A DNA stretch of 64,000 nt, from contig JAGUCH010000002.1 of assembly GCA_019096065.1 (NCBI GenBank), forward strand, positions 16,442,501-16,506,500, written 5' to 3'. The notes under the pieces were generated by a model. That model was not told where the DNA came from, did no database searches, and saw only the letters and a list, made by a program, of their open reading frames with translations. Below, in pieces: positions 43,977 through 55,740 of this stretch. This DNA is from Paracyclopina nana. Taxonomy: Eukaryota; Arthropoda; Copepoda; Cyclopoida; Cyclopettidae. A program made the position numbers and the translations under genes. Within the stretch, counting starts at the first letter, position 1. Every line of letters begins with the position of its first letter.

Positions 43977-44467
43977 ATGGAAAAGGCTGTGGCCTTATCG
44001 TTTTGGCTGTTTTTCGCATCGCTTATGACCACAATTGAGTCTTCGCCCACTTTTGGCCTTTTTGGATACAGCAGCCTTTACGGAAGATACGGCGGCTATG
44101 GAGGTTATTACGGAGGTTACGGCATCCCTGGATACAGCAGCGCTTACGGAGGATACGGTTACGGACTTGATCCGTAAGTACACTACTATTACCCTATAAA
44201 AAAATTGCAATAATGGCAAAAATTTAATTGAGCGAAGCTAATTTTCTAAATTATTGAAAAGCGTTTTATGCGTCCTGAAAGACCCGCAGTGCACCCAAAA
44301 AATGGCTGTTAAAATGGTCCGCTCAAATCATCCGACTCGTCAAGGCCTCGGACACCTAATTAATGGTAAAAATACATTTTTTTATACATAGGTATGCCAT
44401 TAATCCATATGACGATCTTCATCATCACCACCACCATCATCCTCATCATGGAGCGTATTTTGGATGA
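43977..44467 (+). CDS. Secreted GY/His peptide with a coding intron, PTFGL group
   Basis: Two coding exons (43,977-44,173 and 44,392-44,467) join in phase to give 90 residues. The signal peptide MEKAVALSFWLFFASLMTTI is followed by ESSPTFGLFGYSSLYGRYGG. GGY repeats run to GYGYGLDP, and the second exon adds YAINPYDDLHHHHHHHPHHG and AYFG. Most sister genes have the whole CDS in one exon. Here the His tail is on its own exon, separated by a 218-bp intron (GTAAGT donor, ACATAG acceptor). Without splicing the protein would stop one codon after the donor. Confidence 0.82.
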
Positions 44468-44515
44468 GTAACTCCCCAAAGTGAGAATAAAGTGGTCACA
44501 ATTAATGCCATGTTC

Positions 44516-44842
44516 ATCTACAGCGACAAAATTAGTGTCTTAATTACTAATACGGCAAGCGAGTCAAACGAGTTCAGCGTTGGCTAGCTAGGGTTGATTA
44601 AATCCATGTTGCTTTGCCATCAGTTGAGAGAATCACAATGGTTTAGCCGATCCTAACGCAAGCTTTACGAGCAAGTAAAGCTTGGCAGCTAGGGTAGACT
44701 GAAAGCATTATACACAGCCAGCAACTTGGGCCATATAGTAACGGCTTCTTCAATTGTTCAAGGCAACCCTAGAAGCAGCTATTGCGATGCTAAGCAGAGC
44801 TCTAATTTTTACGGCTACTTCAGCGCATGGATGAACAGGACA
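44516..44842. mobile_element. MITE with family 1-like ends
   Basis: It runs from TGCCATGTTCATCTACAGCG to CGCATGGATGAACAGGACA. It is internally different from family 1 and immediately adjacent to a family 1 copy. Confidence 0.6.
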
Positions 44843-44846
44843 TTGA

Positions 44847-45253
44847 TGCCTTGTTCATGTATGAAGAATGCTTTTTAAGGTATGCAAAAATTGATCTCAA
44901 GGAGAAGTGAATCTGCTGCTAACTTCCTACGAGTTTAGCTTGGGGCCGAGCAGTGTTTTTAATGGCAATTTCTGTCATTTTGTTTCCTGTTTTTCAACAT
45001 TGTTTCATGAAAAACCAACTTTATTCACGTTTCTCTAGTATAAGATGAAAATCTGTCGAGTAATTCTGCAGACAATGTCGAAAACGTGGCCTATAATTGG
45101 CCAAACTTATATTTGTTTACTTTCAAGTTGGCTTAAAGTCGATCTGATTTTTTTAGTATCAGCTGACGCTTGTCATAAGTCAATTTTCCTCCTTTCCTTA
45201 AGGTGTTTTTCGTGCATTATCCTTAGGAGTTTGGCGCGTACATGAACAGGACA
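44847..45253 (+). mobile_element. MITE family 1, copy 4
   Basis: 407 bp from TGCCTTGTTCATGTA to TACATGAACAGGACA. The 3-bp flanks no longer match, probably because the preceding MITE sits against it. Confidence 0.8.
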
Positions 45254-45330
45254 TACGAGTTCCATTGAAAAATTGAGGCGTTTATTCGATAAACTCGAGT
45301 ATTTTAAAGCTATGTATCACTATACTAATT

Positions 45331-45786
45331 TTAAGCGTCTCCAGCTGAACCAGCCGCAACATCATTATTATTATTGTTGGTATCTCCAGCCAAATCTGAG
45401 TTCCTGAATCCATATCCGTAGTAGCCAGGCCTGTTATTGTATCCGTTATAGCCGTTATTGTATCCATTATTGTATCCGTATCCGTTGTTGTATCCTCCAC
45501 CGTATCCGTTGTTATATCCTCCACCAAAGCCGTTGTTGTATCCGTTGTATCCGTTGTTGTATCCGTTGTTGTATCCGTTATTGTATCCACCGTAAGGCCT
45601 GTTATTGTAGCCTCCGTAAGGCCGATTGTTGCCATAGGCTCCACCAAAGTGATGCCTGGCCACAGCATCTTCATCTTCAGCCTCATTTCCAGACGATGAT
45701 GGAATGTCAACCTCTTGAGGCCACGGGGCAGCGTGGGACAAGGCCACGACCAAAAGGCAAAAAAAGGCCAAAGTGAGTTGTGTCAT
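45331..45786 (-). CDS. Secreted Asn/Gly/Tyr-repeat peptide, acidic-propeptide group
   Basis: This gene encodes 151 residues, among the longest of the set. The signal peptide MTQLTLAFFCLLVVALSHA is followed by an acidic propiece (APWPQEVDIPSSSGNEAEDE, then DAVAR) and HHFGGAYGNNRPYGGYNN. About ten copies of YNNG or YNNR units follow, ending in a Asn/Ala/Gly tail. The HHFGG junction after Arg matches the gene at 41,819. The C-terminal part repeats FRNSDLAG, comparable to FRSSNDASA in that gene, so the two are paralogues. A TTATATAG box lies at 45,926-45,933 on the minus strand; an AAATAG acceptor lies about 12 bases upstream of the ATG. Confidence 0.85.
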   Translation of the reverse strand: MTQLTLAFFCLLVVALSHAAPWPQEVDIPSSSGNEAEDEDAVARHHFGGAYGNNRPYGGYNNRPYGGYNNGYNNGYNNGYNGYNNGFGGGYNNGYGGGYNNGYGYNNGYNNGYNGYNNRPGYYGYGFRNSDLAGDTNNNNNDVAAGSAGDA

Positions 45787-46276
45787 TTTTCGTTTTTCCT
45801 ATTTGAAAAATAATTGTTATAACGATGGAAAGTTCAACGAACGTAATACGAACTTTTACTTTTGGTTCTGTTGTTGCTAAGGGGGCTCGAAATGCTCAAG
45901 TGAAGATTTTCATTGCAGGTATGATCTATATAAGGGCTGGCTAGCGGGAAAAACCAGAGTTCGGCTTCAGCCCAAACAATAAAGGTTTGCCTAGCTTTGT
46001 TACTGTAGTAGCCAGCTTTGGCCAGCTCCAAACTCTGAGAAAAATGCAATGCCAAGAGCCATCATGGCATTCTAGTGCGTATATACATTTTCAAAGCGGA
46101 AAAATCTGGAATTTTCACCTTGCCATGTTTTTTATGTCGGCCATGATGGAATATGGACTTTGTGCTGGTATGTAGGCCTATTCTGCTCCATTAGAAAATG
46201 GCCGGTATGGAAAAAAGTTCATCCAAGGACTTGAAAAGTTGTTCGTCAATAATTGATTGATTGCACCGCAGCACAG

Positions 46277-46740
46277 TAGGGCGTTCCCGTATTGACATGC
46301 TAGTCAAGTTAAGTTAGGTACAAAGTTAAGTTTAGTTCAGTTCCGTTCCCAGATATTTACGTAGGTAGGCCTTAACTTAGCTGAACTTTATGTAGTTCTA
46401 GGATGTTCACGTAATGACCTGTTAGTCTAGTTAAGTGAGGTGCAAAGTTAAGTTTAGTTCAGTTCCGTACCCAGATATTTACGAAGAACTTAACTTAGCT
46501 TAACTTTATGTAGTACTAGCTTGCTTGCTTAGCTAAATGAAGCTGCCAAGCTGATGAACTTGGCTACAAAAAGTGGTCTGGTATGCGTAGTAACTGAAGC
46601 TTGCTTGATTGAGAAAAGCTAACTTTGCTCATCAGCTGATGATGTACAACGCGTTGGCGTGTCAGCTCAGCGGTCAACTGAACATGGCTAAAACGAACTA
46701 AACTTGCCTTGAACAAGCTGAGCTTAACTGATCAAGTAAG
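46277..46740 (+). mobile_element. MITE family 2, copy at 46.3 kb
   Basis: It begins GGGCGTTCCCGTATTGACAT. An internal partial repeat of its own first 150 bases follows (ATGTTCACGTAATGACCTG), and it ends near AACTGATCAAGTAAG. Confidence 0.7.
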
Positions 46741-47573
46741 AATTAAAATAATTAAATGGATTAATGTGGTGCTTATCTTTTAAAAGAAAAAGACAATCCT
46801 TATCCTCAACACCTTCAATTCTCAATTAGAACTCCCAATTCAGCAAATTTCTGCTGCCCGTTTTGATACTGAAAGAAGGCGAAATTGGCTTCTTTTAAAA
46901 CTGTTTTTCACCACGGAGCCTGTTTCTGAAACAATTTGAAGCTTTTTTATCCATTCCCACAAATGTGAACTATTTTTAATTTAATTTAATTTTTTTTTTC
47001 TATTAAAGCTGAAAAAAATTAGAATTTGGCGATTTGGCGGAATTTCCAATTACCACTGAGCACCGCTGATATTTAGTTGTCAAAGTCGCCGCAGATGGCG
47101 CTACATGCCTAGCCATCAATTAAAACAAACGATGAATTTTCAAAAATGCTAACTTGCAAAAAGCTTTAGGTGAAAAAAGTTTTAAAAAAGTTTTGGCTAC
47201 ATTACGTACATATTATGCATTGAGTAGCGTTACTTTATGGGGCGTGAAATAAATCTAAATGAAAAATATTTACAGAATGCAATTTTGAAAGAAGTTTACA
47301 GATCTCTTGAATCTTTACACATTTTAAAATTACAAAATGTATGTTGGTGGGCTATTTTCGGTGAAGAACCGCCGAGCTAAAAAACTGGAATAATCTTACT
47401 TTGTTCAATGCATTGGAGAGCGCATTCTCATTGAAAAACTAGGTGAGTAATATACTACATTGAGATTACAACAAAGTGGATTTGTGCAGGTTTTTCACCC
47501 TCAAAATGCTACAAAAGGATCATCTTCAACAGTTGAGACTTCATTAGTAATTCACCAGTTCACTAATTCACAA
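46741..47573. other. Intergenic region with non-coding exon of the next gene
   Basis: AT-rich. The end contains a probable non-coding exon ending at 47,573 (GTAAGT donor), spliced to the acceptor at 47,636. Confidence 0.45.
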
Positions 47574-47642
47574 GTAAGTGAGTAACTCATATAACATAAA
47601 ATTAATTAAAATAATTCTTTGTTAGTACTTTTGCAGGGGAAA

Positions 47643-47948
47643 ATGTATCGATACTCAATTGCCGTATTTTGCCTGATTGGCTTGGCACTTGTAAATGCAG
47701 CTCCAGCTCCAGAGGCTGAGGCCGATTCTGGAGAGGTTCAATCAAGACACCATGGAGGCTACGGTGGCGGATACGGAGGATACGGAGGTTACGGTGGCTA
47801 CGGAGGCAACGGAGGTTACGGTGGCTACGGAGGTTATTATGGAGGTTACGGTGGTGGATACGGAGGATACGGAGGTTACGGTGGTGGATACGGAGGATAC
47901 GGAGGACACGGACATCACCATCATCACCATGGCCATAGCTATTATTAA
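47643..47948 (+). CDS. Secreted GGY-repeat peptide, acidic-propeptide group
   Basis: This gene encodes 101 residues from the ATG six bases after a TTTTGCAG acceptor. The signal peptide MYRYSIAVFCLIGLALVNA is followed by APAPEAEADSGEVQSR and then HHGGYGGGYGG. Dense GGY repeats follow, then a short His tail (GHGHHHHHHGHSYY). It combines the acidic propiece with the GGY/His body typical of the PIFGL group, linking the two groups. AATAAA is at 47,986-47,991. Confidence 0.87.
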   Translation: MYRYSIAVFCLIGLALVNAAPAPEAEADSGEVQSRHHGGYGGGYGGYGGYGGYGGNGGYGGYGGYYGGYGGGYGGYGGYGGGYGGYGGHGHHHHHHGHSYY

Positions 47949-47991
47949 AAAATGCAATGCTCTAAAAAACATGTGATTTGTGTTCAATAAA

Positions 47992-49333
47992 ATGGAAATT
48001 CGAAAGTTCAGTTTTGCCTCATATTTTTTTTGTTTCCAAAATGAAAGTCAAAAGTAAACTTGTTTGCATAATGAATAGCAATAATGCTGAGTGCTTTCGA
48101 CATTTCCACAAATATATGCAGATCATACAGAACATAAATACAAATTACACGCGTTTTTCGCGAGAAATGGCTCATTTTCAAATATCCAGAGGATATGGAT
48201 ATTTGTTGCTATAAAAATAGTTACTTAATACGAAACATCAATTATCATCAATATAATAAAATGAATGATTACGCACTATTTCATGATAGCAACTGATAGC
48301 GGAGCGTAAATAGGTTGAATAACCATTCATAACACTGCGAGCCACTCATTTTAAGGCAAAAATGGCCGTAATTCTATGCGTACCTTAATGTCCCGTTCAT
48401 TTACACCCAAAGCCGTAAGATAATCCTTGTTGAATGCCTTAATTAGGAAAGGAGAAAAATTGTCTTGTGGCAATCGCAAAAGTGTACTTCAGCTGAACTG
48501 CTGAAGCAAATACTTTAAGAAAAAACGGGTCAATTTTGAGACCCATTTTTACGAAAACACTCGAATTTTCCTTCAATTTCAGCTCTAAAATAGCAATGAT
48601 GGAATCAACGCGCATTACTGGAATAATCAATATGATCCAATTTTAGCAATTGCCGCATCATTGCAGCAAAAGTACAGGTGATGAATAGAAAGTTATTCCA
48701 ATTTTCGCCTTAATTTTGACTGCTCGTTCCGTGGTTCAACTAGCTGAGAAGCTCTTTTTTAAAAGCGGTCTAACGGCCAAACTTCTTTGCTCTCTGGCAA
48801 TTTCTCATTAATTTAAAAGCAATTCTGCACTATAACGGCATAATTATCTATTTATATTTGTAACAAGCTAATAAAACAGCTGAGCAAATTTTGTAAAGCA
48901 AAAATCGAGTGGTAACTTTGCGGGCTCGAGCTTGCGAGAGCCAAGTAATGCTACAAGATTTTTACTTTACAAAATGAGCTCAGATATTTTGTAAGCATGT
49001 TTTGTAATTTGTTTACATATATATACAATTCTATATGATGGAAAGTATTTTTCAAATGTTAATAAAGTTACCAGACCAGGCAATCTTGACTTAGCATTTG
49101 ATCCATTACTTTGAGGGCTTGGGTTGAGAGGCCTTCAGTAGTGCAAGAGTAGCTGAAAGTGTTAATGAATCACTTAAAAAGTGTGCATTTTGAATTTGGC
49201 ACTTTTTGAAACTAAAAGACGTGTTAGATCAAGTTTTGTCTGGTATCTCTGATAGAGACTCTACTCCTATGCTTCACTTAGCTAAGCTTAGAAGAAGAAT
49301 AAAAAGGAATTCTAACAACAATTTTTTCTATCT
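47992..49333. other. Intergenic region
   Basis: A decayed family 1 MITE end (TGTCCCGTTCATTTACACCC) starts near 48,390. No gene is supported. Confidence 0.4.
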
Positions 49334-49406
49334 GTATTGTTAGCTCAGTCAGTAGAGCGTCGGATTCCTAATCTAGATGATCAGGGTTCAATCCCCATGC
49401 AAGGCA
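49334..49406 (+). tRNA. tRNA-Arg(CCU)-like gene or pseudogene
   Basis: The 73-base segment folds as a tRNA: acceptor GTATTGT/GCAAGGC (one mismatch), D arm GCTC...GAGC, anticodon loop TTCCTAA with CCT, and T loop TTCAATC. A box (TTAGCTCAGTCAG) and B box (GGGTTCAATCC) are good, and TTTTTT follows. The anticodon and T stems each contain mismatches, so it may be a pseudogene or tRNA-derived repeat. Confidence 0.45.
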
Positions 49407-49893
49407 TTTTTTCTCCTTTTTTCTGCAATGGGATTTACTTCTTCGACAATATCTGGTCAAACAGAGGAGCAACACACCTTATAAAATACTTTATATATGT
49501 GTAGTTATATGAACTGAGACAAATTGGTAAACTGAATTATACATGCGAAAATTACTTTCCATCATATAAAATAGTATACAGAGTGCTTTTTCCGATCTTC
49601 ATTATAGTGTGTTATGACTAGCCTAAAAGTTCCACCCAAATAGCACCAAAGTCACCTTTGAGTTGGGTAAACAGACCAAACAAAGAATGATTAAGGACTT
49701 TTTCCAGGTAAACTCCCTTAAAAACTGCCTTACAAAATGAATGCCCTGTTTTTATTGCCATGCAGCGAGCATCTCTACTCCTGAGTACACATGCACCCAG
49801 TAAAGTAAAAAAATTCCAAGTAAGCGCGGCAAAGTTGGCGTAAAGACGTCCACGGTTTTACCCCTGATCACTTTTGTCCACAAAGCCATTTTG
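49407..49893. other. Intergenic region upstream of the GY-gene promoter
   Basis: No feature recognised. Confidence 0.35.
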
Positions 49894-49900
49894 TATATAA
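49894..49900 (+). promoter_or_regulatory. TATA box of the GY gene whose coding exon lies at 56.3 kb
   Basis: TATATAA is followed by a probable non-coding exon ending at 49,973 with a GTAAGT donor. The matching acceptor (CTTTACAG, 56,263) is beyond the 6.2-kb foldback element. Confidence 0.6.
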
Positions 49901-50659
49901 ATGAAGCCTTCTTTAAAGCCAAATTCAATTACAATTTGAAAGCAGTTGAAGCAACAACATCCAACTAAATAACGTAAGTTATATTTACGATGAGGATATA
50001 AAAATACTTTGGCTGGTTCTTTAGGTAACTTTTTGATCGTTACCACGTAACGGTTTTTTTAATACACCACACCTATGAAGTGATCAGCCAGGTATTCATA
50101 TACCTTTCCATTACATAGGCTTAGTCTTTCGCACAATTTACATAGTAACGTTATTTAAATCGCTCCTACTAAAAGGCACACAATGCCCACAATTGGCACA
50201 CAATGCCCACACCACCCACAAGGCACACAATCGGCACACAATTACTAAAAGGCGCACATCAAAAAAAAAAAAAAAATTTGATTCCTAAATGTAAGCTAGA
50301 CAGTGTTTGCGAAAATTTTTGGAATTAGGAGCCATGATTTTTAGCTTAGCTGTGTGCCAAAAAAAGTAGCTTTTAAAATTATAAAAAAATAGAATTTGGC
50401 TTTTACTATTTAACAAAAAATAATAAACTAATTTTCTCTGACTTTGCATTGCTTAGATAATGCCAAAATTTAGGCAATTACTGTTGAGACCTTTATGTGC
50501 TTTTGTGCCTCTAGTCAGAAAACGTGTAAAATATAAAGAGTTAAAGTTAATGCAAACCAAATAATTTTCTAACAATTGGTCCCAATGCTGAGATAATGCC
50601 AAAATTTGGGGATATTAGTGCGAAATTCCTTATTAGTAATGGAGCACAAAGCCCAAGAA

Positions 50660-50880
50660 CATAATAGCCCACTATGGCACACAATTGCACACAATTGCAC
50701 TCAATGATGGCACACAATTGTACACAATGGCACACAATGGCACACAATGACACACAATGGCACACAATGGCACACAATGGCACACAATGGCACACAACGG
50801 CCTGCAACAGTACACAACGGCACACAACTGCCCGCATTGGCACACAATGGCACACAACAGCCCATGAAGACATATAATGG
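50660..50880 (+). repeat. GGCACACAAT 10-bp repeats, outer left arm
   Basis: Degenerate tandem copies; a second short block lies at about 50,930-51,090. Confidence 0.8.
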
Positions 50881-51269
50881 CTAACAATAGAAAAAAAGGC
50901 AGACACTGACACATAATGATGGTGCACAATGGCACACAATGGCTAACAATTGCACATGATGGCACAAAAGGCAGACAATGACACACTATGATTGTGCACA
51001 ATGGCACTCAATGATGCCCACAAAATGGCACACAACGGCCCGCAATGGTACACTATGGCACACAATTACACACAATGGCACACAACTGCCTTAGTGGAAC
51101 TTAGTTGCGGTATTTTAGCACTGAGTGGCGCTTCAGTCGCTCATCGGGGCAGTCCGAAAAAAATAAATAAAAATAACTTACTGCAGTTTCCAAAAATGTA
51201 ATTAAATTAATTTTCTTAATTTGTTTTGCTGAGATCATGACAAAATTCGGTCAATTACCGCAGAGAATT

Positions 51270-52375
51270 AAGTATGCGTGTTGTGTGCCAACATGTAAGT
51301 TGCTTTTAAAAATATAAGCAATTAAAATTTGGGTTTCACTATTAAACATAAAATAATGATAATTTGATGCAGTTTCCAAAAATGTAAACAAATTATTTTT
51401 CTGACTTTGCTTTGCTGAGATAATGTAAAAATTCGGGCAATTACTGCTACGACCTTTGTGTGCTTGTTGTATGCCAAGATGAAAGTTACTTTTAAAAATA
51501 TAAGGAATTAAAATTTGGGTTTCACTATGTAACAAAAAATAAAGATAATTTGATGCAGTTTCCGAAAATGTAAACAAATTATTTTTCTGACTTTGCTTTG
51601 CTGAGATAATGTAAAAATTCGGGCAATTACTGCTACGACCTTTGTGTGCTTGTTGTATGCCAAGATGAAAGTTACTTTTAAATATATAAGGAATTAAAAT
51701 TTGGGTTTCACTATGTAACAAAAAATATAGATAATTTGATGCAGTTTCCGAAAATGTAAACAAATTAATTTTCTGACTTTGCTTTGCTGAGATAATGCAA
51801 AAATTCGGGCAATTACTGCTACGACCTTTGTGTGCTTGTTGTGTGCCAACATGAAAGTTACTTTTAAAAATATAAGGAATTAAAATTTGGGTTTCACTAT
51901 GTAACAAAAAATAAAGATAATTTGATGCAGTTTCCGAAAATGTAAACAAATTATTTTTCTGACTTTGCTTTGCTGAGATAATGCAAAAATTCGGGCAATT
52001 ACTGCTACGACCTTTGTGTGCTTGTTGTGTGCCAACATGAAAGTTGCTTTTAAAAATATGAAGAATTAAAATTTGGGTTTCACTATGTAACAAAAAATAA
52101 AGATAATTTGATGCAGTTTCCGAAAATGTAAACAAATTAATTTTCTGACTTTGCTTTACTGAGATAATACAAAAATTCGGGCAATTACTGCTACGACCTT
52201 TGTGTGCTTGTTGTGTGCCAACATGAAAGTTACTTTTAAAAATATAAGGAATTAATATTTGGGTTTCACTATTTAACATAAAATAATGATAATTTGATTC
52301 AGTTTCAAAAAATGTAAACAAATTAATTTTCTGACTTTGCTTTGCTGAGATAATGCAAAAATTCGGGCAATTATG
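51270..52375 (+). repeat. Six tandem 186-bp units in the left arm
   Basis: GATGCAGTTTCC (GATTCAG in the last copy) recurs near 51,366, 51,552, 51,738, 51,924, 52,110 and 52,296, an exact 186-bp spacing. Inverted copies lie in the right arm at about 53,950-54,480. Confidence 0.9.
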
Positions 52376-52402
52376 GTTAACTTCATTGTTGTTAACAACA
52401 AA

Positions 52403-52590
52403 CGCACACAATGGCACACAATGGCACACAATGGCACACAATGGCACACAATGGCACACAATGGCACACAATGGCACACAATGGCACACAATGGCACACA
52501 ATGGCACACAATGACACACAATGGCACACAATGGCACACAATGGCACACAATGGCACACAATGGCACACAATGGCACACAATGGCTCACA
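52403..52590 (+). repeat. GGCACACAAT satellite-like tract
   Basis: About 19 nearly perfect 10-bp copies, mirrored by ATTGTGTGCC copies at about 55,525-55,655. Confidence 0.95.
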
Positions 52591-52620
52591 ATGATGGCAC
52601 ACAATTATGGCAAACCAATA

Positions 52621-52810
52621 GCACACTTTTGTGACCTATTTTGTGACCACTTTTGTGACCACTTTTGTGACCACTTTTGTAACCACTTTTGTGACTACTT
52701 TTGTGACCACTTTTGTGACCACTTTTGTGACCACTTTTGTGACCACTTTTGTGACCACTTCTGTGACCACTTTTGTGACCACTGTTGTGACCACTTTGTG
52801 ACCACTTTGC
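52621..52810 (+). repeat. 12-bp TTTTGTGACCAC repeats
   Basis: About 15 copies with few changes; I see no mirrored copy in the right arm. Confidence 0.9.
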
Positions 52811-53129
52811 TGAGATAATTCCAAAATTTGGGCAATTATTGCAAAGACATTTTTGTGTGAATGGTGTGTACTCAGCATGAAAATTGCTTTCAAATGTAAA
52901 CAGAATAATTTACTGACTCTGCATTGCTGAGGTAATGCAAAAATTTGGGCAATTAATCCAATGTAGCTAAAGTAGCACACAAACCAAAGAATGGCCCACA
53001 ATGGCACATTATGACAAACAATGATGGCACACAATGATGGCACAAAAATGATGGCCCACAATGGGTCACAATGGCACATTATGGCACACAATGATGGCAC
53101 ACAATGGCCCACAATGGCGCACAATGATG

Positions 53130-53600
53130 GTACACAATGGCCCGTTTAAACGACAGCCTTTTTTACAACGCACTTCATAAGGCATGCTGCTGAGATTTAC
53201 TGAGTCAAAATGCAGAGATGCTGAGTTTTCTCACTGATAAAAAATGTAGAGTATGCTCTCTGGTTTCCAAAACTGTAAACAGATCAAAAATCGGACCATT
53301 TTTTGATTTTTGGCATTGATTAAATGGTTAAAACGGCAGCCTTAAGTACTGCATTACATTAGGCCTGCTGCTGAGATTTACGGAGTCAAAATGCAGAAAT
53401 GCTGAGTTTTCTCACTGATAAAAAATGTAGTATATGCTCTATGGTTTCCAAAACTGTAAGCAAATAAAAAAATGGACCATTTTTCGAATTTTGGTACTGA
53501 TTAAACGATTGAAACGGCAGCCTTGTGTAGAACGCACTACATAGGGCCTGCTGCTGAGATTGAGTATGCTAGGTTTACTCACTAATCATCATTACATGGA
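53130..53600. repeat. Central spacer with three ~181-bp repeats
   Basis: GCTGCTGAGATT recurs near 53,186, 53,367 and 53,549. This is the non-inverted middle of the foldback element. Confidence 0.7.
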
Positions 53601-54439
53601 TTGATGACAGCAATGGATTTTGCAGTAATTGCCCGAATTTTGCGATTATCTCAGCAAAGCAATGTCAGACAATTATTTCGTTTACATTTTTGGAGGATCC
53701 CCCAAATTATCTTTATTTTCTGTTCAATAAGATTAGCCGAATTATAATTCTTTGTAATTTTAAAAGCTTATTTCATTTTTGTGGCACAGCTAAGCTAAAA
53801 ACAAGCAACCCCTTTCCGTTGTGTGCCTTTGTGTGCCTTTGTGTGCCATTGTGTGCCATTGTGTGCCATCATTGTGTGCCATTGTGGGCCATTGTGTGCC
53901 ATCATTGTGTGCCATCATTGTGTGCCATTGTGTGCCATTGTGAGCCATTGCCCGAATTTTTGCAATATCTCAGCAAAGCAAAGTCAGAAAAATATTTTTT
54001 TACATTTTCTGAAACTGCATCAAATTATCTTCATTTTATGTTAAATAGTGAAAGCGGAATTTTAATTCCTTATATTTTTAAAAGCAACTTTCATGTTGGC
54101 ACACAACAAGCACACTACGGTCTCAGCGGTAATTGCCCGAATTTTGGCATTATCTCAGGAAAGCAAAATCAGAAAATTATTCAGTTATCATTTTCGGAAA
54201 CTGCAACAAATTATCTTTATTTTATGTTAAATAGTGGAAGCCGAATATTAATTCTTTGTATTTTTAAAAGCAACTTTCATGTTGGCACACAACAAGCACA
54301 CTAAGGTCTCAGCGGTAATTGCCCGAATTTTGGCATTATCTCAGCAAAGCAAAGTCAGAAAATTATTTTTTTTACATTTTCGGAAACTGCATCAAATTAT
54401 CTTTATTTTTTGTAAAATAAGATTACACAAAATTATTAT

Positions 54440-55740
54440 TCTTTATAATTTTAAAAGCTAATTTCATATTTGGCTTACAGCTAAGCTAAAAACAAAAGTG
54501 TGCTATTAGTTTTCCATCATTGTGTGCCGTTGTGCAATTGTGTGCCATTATGTGCCATTGTGTGCCGATGTGTGCCATCATTGTGTGCCAATATGTGCTT
54601 TTGTGTGCTTTTGTTGTTAACAACAATTGAAACAATTGATTTAGTTGTAATTGCCGAAATTGTGGCATTATCTCAGCAAAGCAATGCCAGAAAATGTAAA
54701 TGCAATAATTTTCTGACTTTGATTTGCAGCAAGCCTTATGTAGTGTGTTGTACAAAAGGCTGCCGTTTCAACCGGCCATTGTGTACCATCATTGTGAGCC
54801 ATTGTGTGCCATTGTGTGCCTTTGTGTGCCATTGTGTGCCATTGTGTGCCTTTGTGTGCCATTGTGTGCCATGATGGCACACAATTACTAAAAGGCACAC
54901 AAAGAGTAAAAAAGCAAACTAATTGGATCATGTGCTTGGGTTGTTAATAACAATGGATTTAGCGGTAATTATCTCATTATCTCAGCTAAGCAAAGTCAGA
55001 AAATTATTCTGTTTACATTTTTGGAAGCTCTCCCAAAGTATCTTTTTTTTCAATTAAATAATAAAAGCCAAATTATTATTCTTTATAATTTTAAAAGCTA
55101 ATTTCATATTTGGCACACAGCTAAGCTAAAAACAAAAGTGTGCTATTAGTTTTCCATCATTGTGTGCCGTTGTGTGCCATTGTGTGCCTTTATGTGCCAT
55201 TGTGTGCCGATGTGTGCCATCATTGTGTGCCAATATGTGCTTTTGTGTGCTTTTGTTGTTAACAACAATTGAAACAATTGATTTAGTTGTAATTGCCGAA
55301 ATTGTGGCATTATCTCAGCAAAGCAATGCCAGAAAATGTAAATGCAATAATTTTCTGACTTTGATTTGTAGCAAGCCTTATGTAGTGTGTTGTACAAAAG
55401 GCTGCCGTTTCAACCGGCCATTGTGTACCATCATTGTGAGCCATTGTGGGCCATTGTGTGCCATCATTGTGTGCCATTATGTGCAACTGTGAGCCATTGT
55501 GGGCCATTGTGGGCCATTGTGGCCCATTGTGTGCCATTGTGTGCCATTGTGTGCCATTGTGTGCCATTGTGTGCCATTGTGTGCCATTGTGTGCCATTGT
55601 GTGCCATTGTGTGCCATTGTGTGCCATTGTGTGCCATTGTGTGCCATTGTGTGCCATGATGGCACACAATTACTAAAAGGCACACATGGAGTAAAAAAGC
55701 AAACTAATTGGATCATGTGCTTGGGTTGTTAATTTTGTGT
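54440..55740 (+). repeat. 640-bp direct tandem repeat in the right arm
   Basis: GCTATTAGTTTTCCATCATT occurs at 54,502 and 55,142, and long flanking sequence matches, including GTTGTTAACAACAATTGAAA. Confidence 0.85.

Noticed and set aside
51251-52579. 442-residue open frame on the minus strand with CHCVPLCAIV repeats
   Set aside because: It translates the foldback element's 10-bp and 186-bp repeats, and equivalent frames exist on both strands; there is no promoter or family match.
52403-52590. Regular repeats considered as a CRISPR-like array
   Set aside because: There are no unique spacers between units; it is a simple 10-bp satellite inside a eukaryotic transposon.
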